A DNA stretch of 22,033 nucleotides from Actinomycetota bacterium. GTDB lineage: Bacteria > Actinomycetota > Actinomycetes > Nanopelagicales > Nanopelagicaceae. The notes beneath the pieces are model-generated. The model did no database searches and was not told the DNA's origin. It worked only from the letters and a program-made list of their open reading frames with translations. This document shows positions 7,988 to 14,818 of the stretch, in pieces. The stretch spans positions 1 through 22,033 of the forward strand of contig CANBRH010000016.1 in the NCBI GenBank assembly GCA_947371865.1, read 5' to 3'. The stretch's first letter is position 1, and every line of letters begins with the position of its first letter. The position numbers and the translations under genes were made by a program.

Positions 7988-8763
7988 TGGCTAACTTCAC
8001 TCGTTACATCGCCCTCGGAGACTCTATGACCGAGGGAATGTGCGATGAAATTATTCAGGGCAACTTTCGAGGTTGGGCCGATCGCGTTGCCGATTCCTTG
8101 GCTAAAGATTTCCCTGGATTTACTTATATGAATCTGGCGATTCGTGGAAAGTTATTGGGGCAAGTCATTGCCGAACAAATTCCAGCCGCGCTTCCGTATA
8201 TTGAAGGAAAGCAAACTCTTGTCTCCTTTCATGCCGGTGCCAATGATGTTTTGAGACCTAAATACCAACCAGATATCACATTTAAACTTTACGAAGTTGG
8301 CGCAAAACAGATTGCTGCAACCGGTGCCACTCTAATTCTTTTCACTGTTATCGAAAAAGCAACAGGCAAAGGCAAGACTGCCGAGCTTTGGGAGAGCCGT
8401 TTCAAAGATTTCAATATTAATGTTCGTCGAGTTGCAGTAGAGCTTGGCGCAATCTTGATTGAGTGGAATGAAGCGCTCTTTCTCTCCGATCGCCGCTTCC
8501 TAGCCCCTGATCGCTTGCATCTCAATGCAGACGGTCACTATCGGGTATCTCAAGGAGTCTTAGAAAAACTAGGTGAACCTTTCGATCCGGCTTGGCGAAC
8601 CCCGCTTCCTGCAGCGCAACCGGAATCCGCGGTCACTGATTTCCTCAAAGACGTAAGGTGGTTCTTCACTTTTGCGCTTCCATGGGTATGGCGTCGCATT
8701 CGCGGTAAATCATCTGGTGATGGTCGAAAATCCAAGCATCAGGAACCTATTTCCTGGCTGTAG
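7987..8763 (+). CDS. SGNH/GDSL-family hydrolase (esterase or lipase type)
   Basis: This is a probable serine esterase of 258 residues. The SGNH blocks are visible: GDSMTEG with the nucleophilic serine near the N-terminus, a glycine in the RGKLLGQ region, the Asn in FHAGANDVL, and the catalytic Asp/His pair in DRLHLNADGH. No signal peptide is seen, so it is probably cytoplasmic. The C-terminus has a Trp/Phe-rich, then very basic segment (RWFFTFALPWVWRRIRGK) that could bind membrane. The start at ATG 7987 shares one base with the rlmB stop (TAATG). The substrate cannot be told from sequence. It probably closes the operon that begins with ptsH. Confidence 0.85.
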   Translation: MANFTRYIALGDSMTEGMCDEIIQGNFRGWADRVADSLAKDFPGFTYMNLAIRGKLLGQVIAEQIPAALPYIEGKQTLVSFHAGANDVLRPKYQPDITFKLYEVGAKQIAATGATLILFTVIEKATGKGKTAELWESRFKDFNINVRRVAVELGAILIEWNEALFLSDRRFLAPDRLHLNADGHYRVSQGVLEKLGEPFDPAWRTPLPAAQPESAVTDFLKDVRWFFTFALPWVWRRIRGKSSGDGRKSKHQEPISWL

Positions 8764-8832
8764 CCACCCTCGTTCAACGGCAATCCACTCTTTGGTTACC
8801 TCTCATTCACTCTTTTCCAGCAAAATAGCCTC

Positions 8833-10917
8833 ATGTCTTCCCACTCGATTGCGGAAAATCCCCGTGAACGCCTGATTGATCGCGAACTCAGCTGGCTCGC
8901 CTTTAACGAGCGCGTTCTGGAATTGGCCGAAGACGAAACAATTCCCGTTCTAGAACGTTGCCGCTTCCTCGCAATCTTTACTTCTAACTTGGACGACTTT
9001 TTCATGATTCGGGTGGCGACGCTCAAGCGCAAACTTGAAGCTGGAATTACTAAAACTAATACCGCTGGTTATACCCCGGCACAATTGATGACCGCAATTT
9101 CGCAAAAGGTCCAGGAGCTCACGGCTCGTCAATCTAAAACTTTTCACGAAAGTGTGATCCCTGCGTTAGCCTCAAAGGGCATTGAAATTCCAAAGTGGGA
9201 TCAATTAACGATCGAAGAACAAATTTACGTCAACAAGATTTTCCACGAGCGGATTTTTCCAGTTCTCACTCCACTTGCCGTGGACCCATCGCATCCATTT
9301 CCCTACATCAGCGGACTTTCACTCAATCTTGCAGTTGTAGTGAAAAAAATTGATGAAGACCAGGAATTTTTTGCCAGAGTAAAAGTTCCGTCAAATCTTC
9401 CGAGATTTATCGGCACTTCTCAATACGATGCAAAACGCTTTATTCCGCTGGAACAGGTCATTATTGCCAATTTGCAAGAACTTTTCCCTGGAATGCATGT
9501 CGAGGATTACTACACCTTTCGGTTGACTCGCAACGCTGATCTAGAGTTGGAAGAAGATGAATCGGAAAACTTGCTAGCGTCCATGGAGCAAGAGTTACTT
9601 CGTCGTAAATTTGGTCCGCCCGTTCGCCTTGAAGTCGACAGTGATATCAAATCTGAGCTGTTGCAGACTTTGATGGATGAACTTGGAATTCGCCCGCAAG
9701 ATGTTAGCCGCTCCTCTGAACCACTAGACCTCAGTGGATTGAGTCGCATTGCCGATATCGATCGCCCCGATTTAAAGTTTGAAGCCTTCAGTAACAAAGT
9801 TGCCTGGGATCTGCGCGATGTTAATCCCGATTCAGCTGATGATTTTTTCGATGCCATTCGCCGACGAGAAATTATCTTGCACCATCCATATGAATCCTTC
9901 ACCTCCTCTGTTGTCCGCTTTTTGGAAGCCGCCGCTACGGACCCTGACGTGCTGGCCATTAAGCAAACTTTGTACCGAACTTCCGGAGATTCGCCGATTG
10001 TTCAGGCGCTCATAGAGGCTGCCGAAGCTGGCAAACAAGTGCTTGCCGTCGTAGAAATCCGCGCCAGATTTGATGAATTGGCTAACGTCAGGTGGGCTCG
10101 AAAGCTCGAGGACGCTGGCGTACACGTTGTATATGGTTTAGTCGGTTTTAAAACCCATGCGAAGCTCTCTTTGGTTGTGCGTGAAGAGGCGCAGGGCATT
10201 CGTCGATACGTACATATGGGCACTGGTAACTACAACCCCAAGACCGCGCGACTCTATGAAGATTTCGGAATTCTTAGCGCTGACCCAGTTCTGGGTGATG
10301 ATGTCAACAAACTTTTTAATCAGTTGTCGGGTTTCGCCCCACAGACTTCCTTTGCTCGAATTCTGGTTGCGCCCCGAACGCTGCGTTCAGGATTACTTCA
10401 TCGCATCGATCAGGAAATTGAAAATCATAAAGCGGGTAAACCTGCCTTCATCCGCATGAAGCTCAATTCCATTCTGGATGAAGAATTTGTCGAAGCGCTG
10501 TACAAGGCGTCGGCAGCTGGAGTTCAGATTGATTTAATCGTCCGCGGTATTTGCGCAGTTCGGGTAGGCGTGCCGGGGCTCTCCGAAAATATTCGCGCAG
10601 TATCGATTCTAGGTCGATTCCTCGAGCATTCGCGCATCATTCACTTTGCAAATGATGGTGACGATGAGATTTGGATCGGTAGTGCCGACCTCATGCATCG
10701 AAATCTTGATCGTCGAGTGGAGAGTATGGTCAAGATTGTTCAGACCGATCACAAGCGACTCCTTATTAGGGCAATAGATACCTACCTTTCACCAACGATG
10801 GCGCACTGGTCCATGGATTCTTCCGGAGAGTGGCAACGCGTTCAGTTCGATGGCGAAGGAAATAAATTACAAGATTTACACGCAGCCTCAATTCAATGGT
10901 ATCGGGAGCGTGGATGA
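8833..10917 (+). CDS. ppk: Polyphosphate kinase 1
   Basis: PPK1 reversibly transfers the gamma phosphate of ATP to polyphosphate. The 694 residues match the family. The N-terminal domain starts RERLIDRELSWLAFNERVLELA, the head domain follows, and the C-terminal phospholipase D-like halves hold the histidine phosphorylated during catalysis (GFKTHAKLSLV, His442, equivalent to E. coli His435) and the second histidine RYVHMGTGNYNPKTARLYEDF (His461). No clear Shine-Dalgarno sequence precedes the ATG. The 69-base gap upstream probably holds its promoter, but I could not place convincing elements. The next gene starts inside its stop, and a Ppx/GppA phosphatase faces it, so synthesis and breakdown of polyphosphate sit side by side. 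Confidence 0.96.
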   Translation: MSSHSIAENPRERLIDRELSWLAFNERVLELAEDETIPVLERCRFLAIFTSNLDDFFMIRVATLKRKLEAGITKTNTAGYTPAQLMTAISQKVQELTARQSKTFHESVIPALASKGIEIPKWDQLTIEEQIYVNKIFHERIFPVLTPLAVDPSHPFPYISGLSLNLAVVVKKIDEDQEFFARVKVPSNLPRFIGTSQYDAKRFIPLEQVIIANLQELFPGMHVEDYYTFRLTRNADLELEEDESENLLASMEQELLRRKFGPPVRLEVDSDIKSELLQTLMDELGIRPQDVSRSSEPLDLSGLSRIADIDRPDLKFEAFSNKVAWDLRDVNPDSADDFFDAIRRREIILHHPYESFTSSVVRFLEAAATDPDVLAIKQTLYRTSGDSPIVQALIEAAEAGKQVLAVVEIRARFDELANVRWARKLEDAGVHVVYGLVGFKTHAKLSLVVREEAQGIRRYVHMGTGNYNPKTARLYEDFGILSADPVLGDDVNKLFNQLSGFAPQTSFARILVAPRTLRSGLLHRIDQEIENHKAGKPAFIRMKLNSILDEEFVEALYKASAAGVQIDLIVRGICAVRVGVPGLSENIRAVSILGRFLEHSRIIHFANDGDDEIWIGSADLMHRNLDRRVESMVKIVQTDHKRLLIRAIDTYLSPTMAHWSMDSSGEWQRVQFDGEGNKLQDLHAASIQWYRERG

Positions 10918-11804
10918 CGCCACAGGTAATCGCAGCCGGAGCCGTAGTGTGGCGAAAAAATGCTGACGACTCTATTGAAGTTGCGCTTGTGCACCGCCCT
11001 CGGTACGACGACTGGTCATTACCCAAAGGCAAGCTTGAAATAGGTGAAAGTTTAATTTCATGTGCCTACCGTGAAGTGATGGAAGAAACCAATCTTCCGG
11101 TTCGCATCGGTCCATACCTTGGCATCACCGAATATTTTGTGCCCGATGGGTTGAAGCAGGTGCATTATTGGTCTGCTCGTGCAATCGAAGGTGGATATTC
11201 TTTTCAGGCGAATGATGAAGTTGATCAACTCGAGTGGATGTCTACTTCTCTTGCCATAGAAAAGGCGACCCGCGAAAGCGATAGAGAGATTTTGGCCAAA
11301 TTCTTGTTAAGCCCGTTTGATTCAAGTGCCTTTGTAATGTTGCGCCACGCCAAAGCTCTTGCCAGACAAGAGTGGGACGGCGATGATGATGATCGTCCTC
11401 TCGACCTCACTGGCCAGTTACAGGCAAAGCGCATGCTCTCTATTTACCAAGTCTTTGGTCTCGAAGAAATATATACATCTGATGCAGTGCGATGCTTCGA
11501 CACTGTCGCCGCTCTTGCTAAGAGCTTGAAGATAGAAGTGAAAGTGGCACAAGAAATTAGCGAATACACCTTTAAAAAGAACAAAGAGAAATCTCGTGAC
11601 TTTGTAAAGGAATTAATGAAGAAGCGCGAGACGCTGCTTATCTGCAGTCACAACCCTGTGCTCCCCAAAATGTTGGAGAAGCTGACCAAGAAGGTTGAAA
11701 TTGAATACGAAGGTTCCAAGCTCTTGCCTGGGGAGTCATGGGTGATTCACCATAATAAAAAGGAAGTACTGCAAGTGGACCGTTTGCTTGCTCCGCAAGT
11801 TTAG
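10914..11804 (+). CDS. NUDIX hydrolase fused to a histidine-phosphatase domain (MutT1-like)
   Basis: This is a two-domain protein of 296 residues. The N-terminal half is a NUDIX hydrolase: PKGKLEIGESLISCAYREV followed by MEETNL fits the Nudix box, with Asn where Gly is usual after the EET. The C-terminal half (from about 145) is a histidine phosphatase, with the RHG-type motif VMLRHAKA and the second histidine in LICSHNPVLP. This architecture is that of mycobacterial MutT1 proteins, which hydrolyse oxidised or dinucleotide substrates and then dephosphorylate the product. The ATG at 10914 overlaps the ppk stop by four bases; a longer frame from 10896 is less likely. The stop overlaps the stop of the facing ppx-like gene. 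The precise substrate is inferred from the family. Confidence 0.9.
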   Translation: MTPQVIAAGAVVWRKNADDSIEVALVHRPRYDDWSLPKGKLEIGESLISCAYREVMEETNLPVRIGPYLGITEYFVPDGLKQVHYWSARAIEGGYSFQANDEVDQLEWMSTSLAIEKATRESDREILAKFLLSPFDSSAFVMLRHAKALARQEWDGDDDDRPLDLTGQLQAKRMLSIYQVFGLEEIYTSDAVRCFDTVAALAKSLKIEVKVAQEISEYTFKKNKEKSRDFVKELMKKRETLLICSHNPVLPKMLEKLTKKVEIEYEGSKLLPGESWVIHHNKKEVLQVDRLLAPQV

Positions 11805-12718
11805 GATTCCATCCAATCCATATATTTCAAGACAATTCCTTCACGAAGTGCCCATGGGCAAATTTCAAGTTCGGCGAGATCTAGATTTCGCATGACGCTT
11901 TCGGTCACAAATGCGCCGGCGACAATTTGCCGAGCACGGTTAGCAGATACCCCAGGAAGTTTTGTGCGCTCTTCCAAAGTCATTCCAGCTAATTTTGTAG
12001 AAATTTTGCGAATAGCATCAACTTTGATGGTCTTGCCGTTTCCACCAAACCAATCGCCGCACAAACGTGCCAGCGTTCTCAAAGTCTTACTCGTTGCTAT
12101 TGAACGATCCGTTTCTTGATGATGGACCAAGGCGGGCAATACTTCTTCTAATTGTGATTCGATGGAATCGCGTAAAGATCGAATGCTTTTGTCGGTGTGG
12201 GGATCACCCAGTAAATGGTTCTTGGTTAACCGTCCGGCCCCAAGTGGAAGTGAAACTGCTACTTCGGGCGCCTCATCAATTCCGACCGCAATTTCTAAGG
12301 AACCGCCTCCGATATCGATTACCAATAACCGTCCACTAGACCAGCCAAACCATCGGCGCGCTGCCAGAAAAGTAAGTTTGGCTTCCTCTTCGCCCGAGAG
12401 AACTTGAAGATCAATCTCAAAGTCTTTATTCATATCCGCGATAATTTCTTCGCCGTTACTCGCTTCCCGAAGGGCGGAAGTGGCAAAGGGGAGAAGCTCC
12501 TTAACTTGCACCGATCTGGCCTGCGTTACCGCTCGTTTAATAGACAAGCGCAATTGCGAAATGCCTTCAGGGGAGATGTTGTTCTGGTTATCTAAGAAAT
12601 CGGTGAGGCGAAGCTCTTCTTTGAAGTTAAAAGTTGGAACTGGTCGGGCGCCTGGGTGGGTATCGACTACCTGCAAATGAACGGTATTGGATCCAACATC
12701 GAGAACTCCAAGGCGCAT
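11801..12718 (-). CDS. ppx: Ppx/GppA-type phosphatase (exopolyphosphatase family)
   Basis: This belongs to the actin-fold (ASKHA) phosphatases that remove terminal phosphate from polyphosphate or from pppGpp. Visible are the phosphate-1 loop LDVGSNTVHLQVVD near the N-terminus, the ATSALREA segment, the SGEEEAKLTF motif, and the phosphate-2 loop VIDIGGGSLEIAVG (about 143-156). The 305 residues correspond to the short two-domain form found as Ppx1/Ppx2 in actinobacteria, lacking the C-terminal HD-like domains of E. coli Ppx. Which substrate dominates cannot be read from the sequence. It converges on the NUDIX gene, sharing four bases at the stops, so no terminator fits between them. Confidence 0.9.
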   Translation of the reverse strand: MRLGVLDVGSNTVHLQVVDTHPGARPVPTFNFKEELRLTDFLDNQNNISPEGISQLRLSIKRAVTQARSVQVKELLPFATSALREASNGEEIIADMNKDFEIDLQVLSGEEEAKLTFLAARRWFGWSSGRLLVIDIGGGSLEIAVGIDEAPEVAVSLPLGAGRLTKNHLLGDPHTDKSIRSLRDSIESQLEEVLPALVHHQETDRSIATSKTLRTLARLCGDWFGGNGKTIKVDAIRKISTKLAGMTLEERTKLPGVSANRARQIVAGAFVTESVMRNLDLAELEICPWALREGIVLKYMDWMES

Positions 12719-12820
12719 AGGGGCAACTTACTATCCATTTCACGCACAATTAGGGGGAAATTCCCCTCGTTCAAGCGTGTCATAATTACGCCCTGGAACG
12801 GGGTTTCACTCCGAATCCGC
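12719..12820. other. Divergent gap between ppx and tRNA-Thr, with a short palindrome
   Basis: This 102-base gap must hold the promoters of ppx (minus) and of the tRNA (plus). GGGGAAATTCCCC at 12754-12766 is a symmetric site around one central A, placed where it could affect both promoters. CATAAT at 12781-12786 could be the tRNA -10 element, but no good -35 lies at the proper distance. Promoter assignments remain uncertain. Confidence 0.3.
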
Positions 12821-12895
12821 GCCTCCCTAGCTCAGTGGTAGAGCATCCGCCTTGTAAGCGGAAGGTCGTCAGTTCAATCCTGACGGGGGGCTCCA
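12821..12895 (+). tRNA. tRNA-Thr (anticodon TGT)
   Basis: All four arms can be drawn by hand: acceptor GCCTCCC with GGGGGGC (one G-T pair), D stem GCTC/GAGC, anticodon stem TCCGC/GCGGA with loop CTTGTAA (anticodon TGT, reads ACA), and T stem GTCAG/CTGAC with loop TTCAATC. The variable loop is five bases. The discriminator is T at 12892 and the CCA end (12893-12895) is encoded. A run of six T follows at once. Confidence 0.97.
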
Positions 12896-13006
12896 TTTTT
12901 TGGGCATTCAGAACCGCATCCACATTCCCCGCATAACTCGAGGCTCTCACGGCTGAGGAAGGCCGTCTAGTGAGCCAAGCTCCAAAGCCGTGCCCATAAT
13001 TCTTAA
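12896..13006 (+). other. Intergenic region with several inverted repeats
   Basis: Between the tRNA and the hsp20 control region lies about 110 bases with no open gene. It has TGGGCA (12901-12906) matching TGCCCA (12991-12996), CACGGCT (12948-12954) matching AGCCGTG (12986-12992), and a local hairpin ACGGC/GCCGT (12949-12953 with 12962-12966). GGCTC (12942-12946) also pairs with GAGCC (12972-12976). These helices partly exclude each other. The region could be a processed tRNA trailer, an unrecognised small RNA, or nothing. I found no match to SRP, RNase P or 6S RNA landmarks. Confidence 0.25.
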
Positions 13007-13038
13007 AATTTCCTAAAAATTTAAATTTTTAGGAAATT
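13007..13038. repeat. 32-base perfect palindrome upstream of hsp20
   Basis: AATTTCCTAAAAATTT (13007-13022) is followed directly by its exact reverse complement (13023-13038). It ends four bases before the candidate -35 element of the hsp20 promoter, a position suited to an operator. It resembles neither CIRCE (HrcA) nor HAIR (HspR). Being AT-rich and lacking a loop, it is more likely a protein-binding site than a terminator. Confidence 0.7.
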
Positions 13039-13042
13039 GTTG

Positions 13043-13069
13043 GGAATATTCCGGAATATGCGAAATGTT
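13043..13069 (+). promoter_or_regulatory. Candidate stress-sigma promoter of hsp20 (SigH/SigR type)
   Basis: GGAAT (13043-13047, preceded by another G) and GTT (13067-13069) are separated by 19 bases, the arrangement known for SigH/SigR-class promoters in actinobacteria. Transcription would start about 13076, exactly where the first leader hairpin begins. A 14-base palindrome, ATATTCCGGAATAT (13046-13059), overlaps the spacer and may be a further binding site. The match is short and was made by eye. Confidence 0.4.
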
Positions 13070-13076
13070 TTTACTG

Positions 13077-13138
13077 GTGAACCTGCCGAAATCTGGAGGT
13101 TCACAGACAACAACTCGCTTATAAAGGAGAAGAAAATG
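13077..13138 (+). promoter_or_regulatory. ROSE-like RNA thermometer in the hsp20 leader
   Basis: Two hairpins can be drawn. The first is a perfect 8-bp stem, GTGAACCT (13077-13084) with AGGTTCAC (13097-13104). The second, CTCGCTTATAAAGGAG (13114-13129), pairs CTC-G-CTT with AAGGAG, leaving one bulged G (13117) and a three-base loop. It therefore buries the whole Shine-Dalgarno sequence AAGGAG (13124-13129), which lies 6 bases before the ATG at 13136. The opposing strand contains UCGCU, fitting the UYGCU signature of ROSE thermometers, where a bulged G opposite the Shine-Dalgarno sequence allows melting at heat-shock temperature. The downstream gene is hsp20, the usual ROSE target. Structure and motif are seen; function is inferred. 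Confidence 0.6.
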
Positions 13139-13612
13139 GCATACACACTTGTTAAGAATGACATCGCTGGCGGAACCCTCCCATCCATTACGTCGCTTTT
13201 TCCAAATCTGGAAGCTTGGTCGGTTGGCTTTGACCGCGAATGGCGGATGCTTGAGCAACTCCAAAATTCGCTGATGGGCGGCACCTCTTCTTATCCTCCC
13301 TACAACATTAAGCAAACCGGCGAACATGCCTACGAAATTGAAATGGCGGTGGCAGGGTTTAGCAAGAAGGAGCTCTTGATCGAACTCAATAACAATCGGT
13401 TGATTGTTGAGGGTCGGAAGGAAGAGCAAGCAGAATCAAGTGAGGCTGCTTACGTCTACAAGGGCATCGCGGCTCGGCAATTCCGTCAGAACTTTGCGTT
13501 GGCCGATCACGTAAAGGTCAATGGCAGCGAACTTCGCGATGGAATCTTGCGAATCACCCTCGAGCGCGATCTTCCAGAAGAGAAGAAGCCTCGTATGATC
13601 GAGATCAACTAG
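13136..13612 (+). CDS. Small heat shock protein Hsp20, IbpA-like
   Basis: This holdase chaperone binds unfolding proteins. The 158 residues hold an alpha-crystallin domain (about 55-150), with the family's G-x-L type strand in SELRDGILRITLERDLPE and the C-terminal I-x-I motif in PRMIEIN. The segments YNIKQTGEHAYEIEMAVAGF and YKGIAARQFRQNFALADHVKV are those of the IbpA class common in proteobacteria, whereas typical actinobacterial Hsp20 proteins are of the Acr/HspX type (family knowledge). I start at ATG 13136 because of the strong AAGGAG; the frame runs open further upstream but that part carries the promoter and leader. It is monocistronic, ending at the terminator at 13626-13654. The class of protein and leader together suggest possible transfer. 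Confidence 0.93.
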   Translation: MAYTLVKNDIAGGTLPSITSLFPNLEAWSVGFDREWRMLEQLQNSLMGGTSSYPPYNIKQTGEHAYEIEMAVAGFSKKELLIELNNNRLIVEGRKEEQAESSEAAYVYKGIAARQFRQNFALADHVKVNGSELRDGILRITLERDLPEEKKPRMIEIN

Positions 13613-13625
13613 AAAAAGACGACAG

Positions 13626-13654
13626 ACCCCGCCTCCCACTTGGAGGCGGGGTTT
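13626..13654 (+). terminator. Intrinsic terminator after hsp20
   Basis: ACCCCGCCTCC (13626-13636) and GGAGGCGGGGT (13642-13652) form an 11-bp GC-rich stem with loop CACTT, 13 bases after the hsp20 stop. The T-tract is short (TTT), so release may be incomplete. It is the only clear intrinsic terminator in the window. Confidence 0.85.
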
Positions 13655-13692
13655 ACGCCGACAAGATTCAGCCTGGGAACGGGGGTAAAGTA

Positions 13693-13720
13693 GCGAATCA
13701 ATATATTCGCAGCAGATTCG
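13693..13720. promoter_or_regulatory. Inverted repeat upstream of the ExxE membrane protein
   Basis: GCGAAT (13693-13698) and ATTCGC (13705-13710) form an inverted repeat around CAATAT, and a further ATTCG follows at 13716-13720. It lies 28 bases before the start of the next gene. The layout suits an operator in its promoter, but no regulator can be named and no promoter elements are clear. Confidence 0.35.
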
Positions 13721-13738
13721 AGATAACGAGGGCAATAA

Positions 13739-14767
13739 ATGTACGGTTTCGCCCTCTTCCTCTCTGTATTTCTCGCCACGGCCGTCGAAGCCGTCGAAGC
13801 GCTAACCATTGTCTTGGCCGCAGGAACGGCCCGAGATTGGAAATCTGCTTTCCGAGGCGTTTACGCCGGATTCGCTTTACTTGCCGTCATCATTGCCATC
13901 TTTGGGCCAGCTATCTCACGTGCTCCAATTTCAGTTCTTCGGATAATTGTCGGGGGATTACTTCTTGTTTTTGGCTTGCAGTGGCTGCGTAAGGCAATCT
14001 TGCGTGCAAGTGGCTACAAGGCGCTACACGATGAAGAGAAGATATTTCAGGAAGAATTGAAGAGCGCCCGTGCCGCAAAGAAGGAGTCGCGCATCGGCGT
14101 TGATGACTGGTACGCCTTCACTCTTTCTTTCAAAGGTGTTGTCCTAGAAGGTCTGGAGATTGTCTTTATCGTCTTAACTTTCGGCACCATTCAGAAAGAT
14201 GTTGGGTTGGCATCGATTGCGGCGCTGTCTGCGGTGGCGCTGACTGTGGTGGCAGGTTTCGTCATCCATAAGCCACTGTCCAAAGTTCCAGAAAACACGA
14301 TGAAATTTGTGGTCGGAATCTTGCTGACTTCCTTTGGAATATTTTGGGGCGCGGAAGGCTCGGGCGCTCACTGGCCCGGAGATAACTGGGCAATTTTGTG
14401 CCTAGTCCTCTTTATTTCATTGCTTTCGACTGGTTATGCGAAAGTAATGGGCTCTGTTTTAGGCAATCGTCGCGAGGCGCGAAAAAGCACCACAAAGAAA
14501 AGCGCATCTGGACCGAAAAACTTGCCGATCTGGCTAGAGAAGCTGAAGGCATTTGCTCTCTTTTGGTATGACTTCGTCATTGGTGACGATTGGACCGTGG
14601 CGATAACAGTATTTATAACGTTTTTTGTTACTAAATGGGCCGCTGGCAGCGCCGGACATGACTGGTGGATACTCCCAATTACCGTTGCGCTCGCGCTGGC
14701 CGTCAGCCTGGCGCGCGCCACGCAGAGAGTTCACCCAAACGTAACTAAATCTTTAACTAATCCCTAG
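13739..14767 (+). CDS. Multi-pass membrane protein with two ExxE motifs (FTR1-like)
   Basis: This integral membrane protein of 342 residues has about seven hydrophobic segments, with a charged cytoplasmic-type linker (about 93-120, rich in Lys/Glu) and a second basic loop (about 245-268). Two glutamate motifs lie inside hydrophobic segments: EAVE at 17-20 and EGLE at 137-140. Paired ExxE motifs in the first and fourth transmembrane helices are the mark of FTR1/EfeU iron permeases (REGLE), though Arg before the motif is missing here (Val and Leu instead). It may belong to the uncharacterised COG4280 membrane protein group, which I cannot check. The start has GAGG about 9 bases upstream. A 51-base gap separates it from the binding protein gene of the ABC transporter, so co-transcription is possible. 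Cation transport is inferred. Confidence 0.7.
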   Translation: MYGFALFLSVFLATAVEAVEALTIVLAAGTARDWKSAFRGVYAGFALLAVIIAIFGPAISRAPISVLRIIVGGLLLVFGLQWLRKAILRASGYKALHDEEKIFQEELKSARAAKKESRIGVDDWYAFTLSFKGVVLEGLEIVFIVLTFGTIQKDVGLASIAALSAVALTVVAGFVIHKPLSKVPENTMKFVVGILLTSFGIFWGAEGSGAHWPGDNWAILCLVLFISLLSTGYAKVMGSVLGNRREARKSTTKKSASGPKNLPIWLEKLKAFALFWYDFVIGDDWTVAITVFITFFVTKWAAGSAGHDWWILPITVALALAVSLARATQRVHPNVTKSLTNP

Positions 14768-14818
14768 TCGGCGTTAAGTCTTATGGATACCCTAACGGCA
14801 AGTTCCGAAGGGGGAATA

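Noticed and set aside
12896..13006. SRP RNA, RNase P RNA or another known ncRNA
   Set aside because: The GAGGAAGG stretch looked suggestive, but the SRP tetraloop context and RNase P conserved segments are absent.
13007..13060. CIRCE or HAIR heat-shock operator upstream of hsp20
   Set aside because: The palindromes present do not contain TTAGCACTC/GAGTGCTAA or CTTGAGT/ACTCAAG, so HrcA or HspR control cannot be claimed.
13037..13135. Upstream extension of the hsp20 frame
   Set aside because: It would translate the promoter and hairpin leader; the strong AAGGAG directs initiation at 13136.
13013..13429. 138-residue open frame antisense to hsp20
   Set aside because: No recognisable motif, low-complexity composition of a mirror frame, and it spans the palindrome and terminator-free leader.
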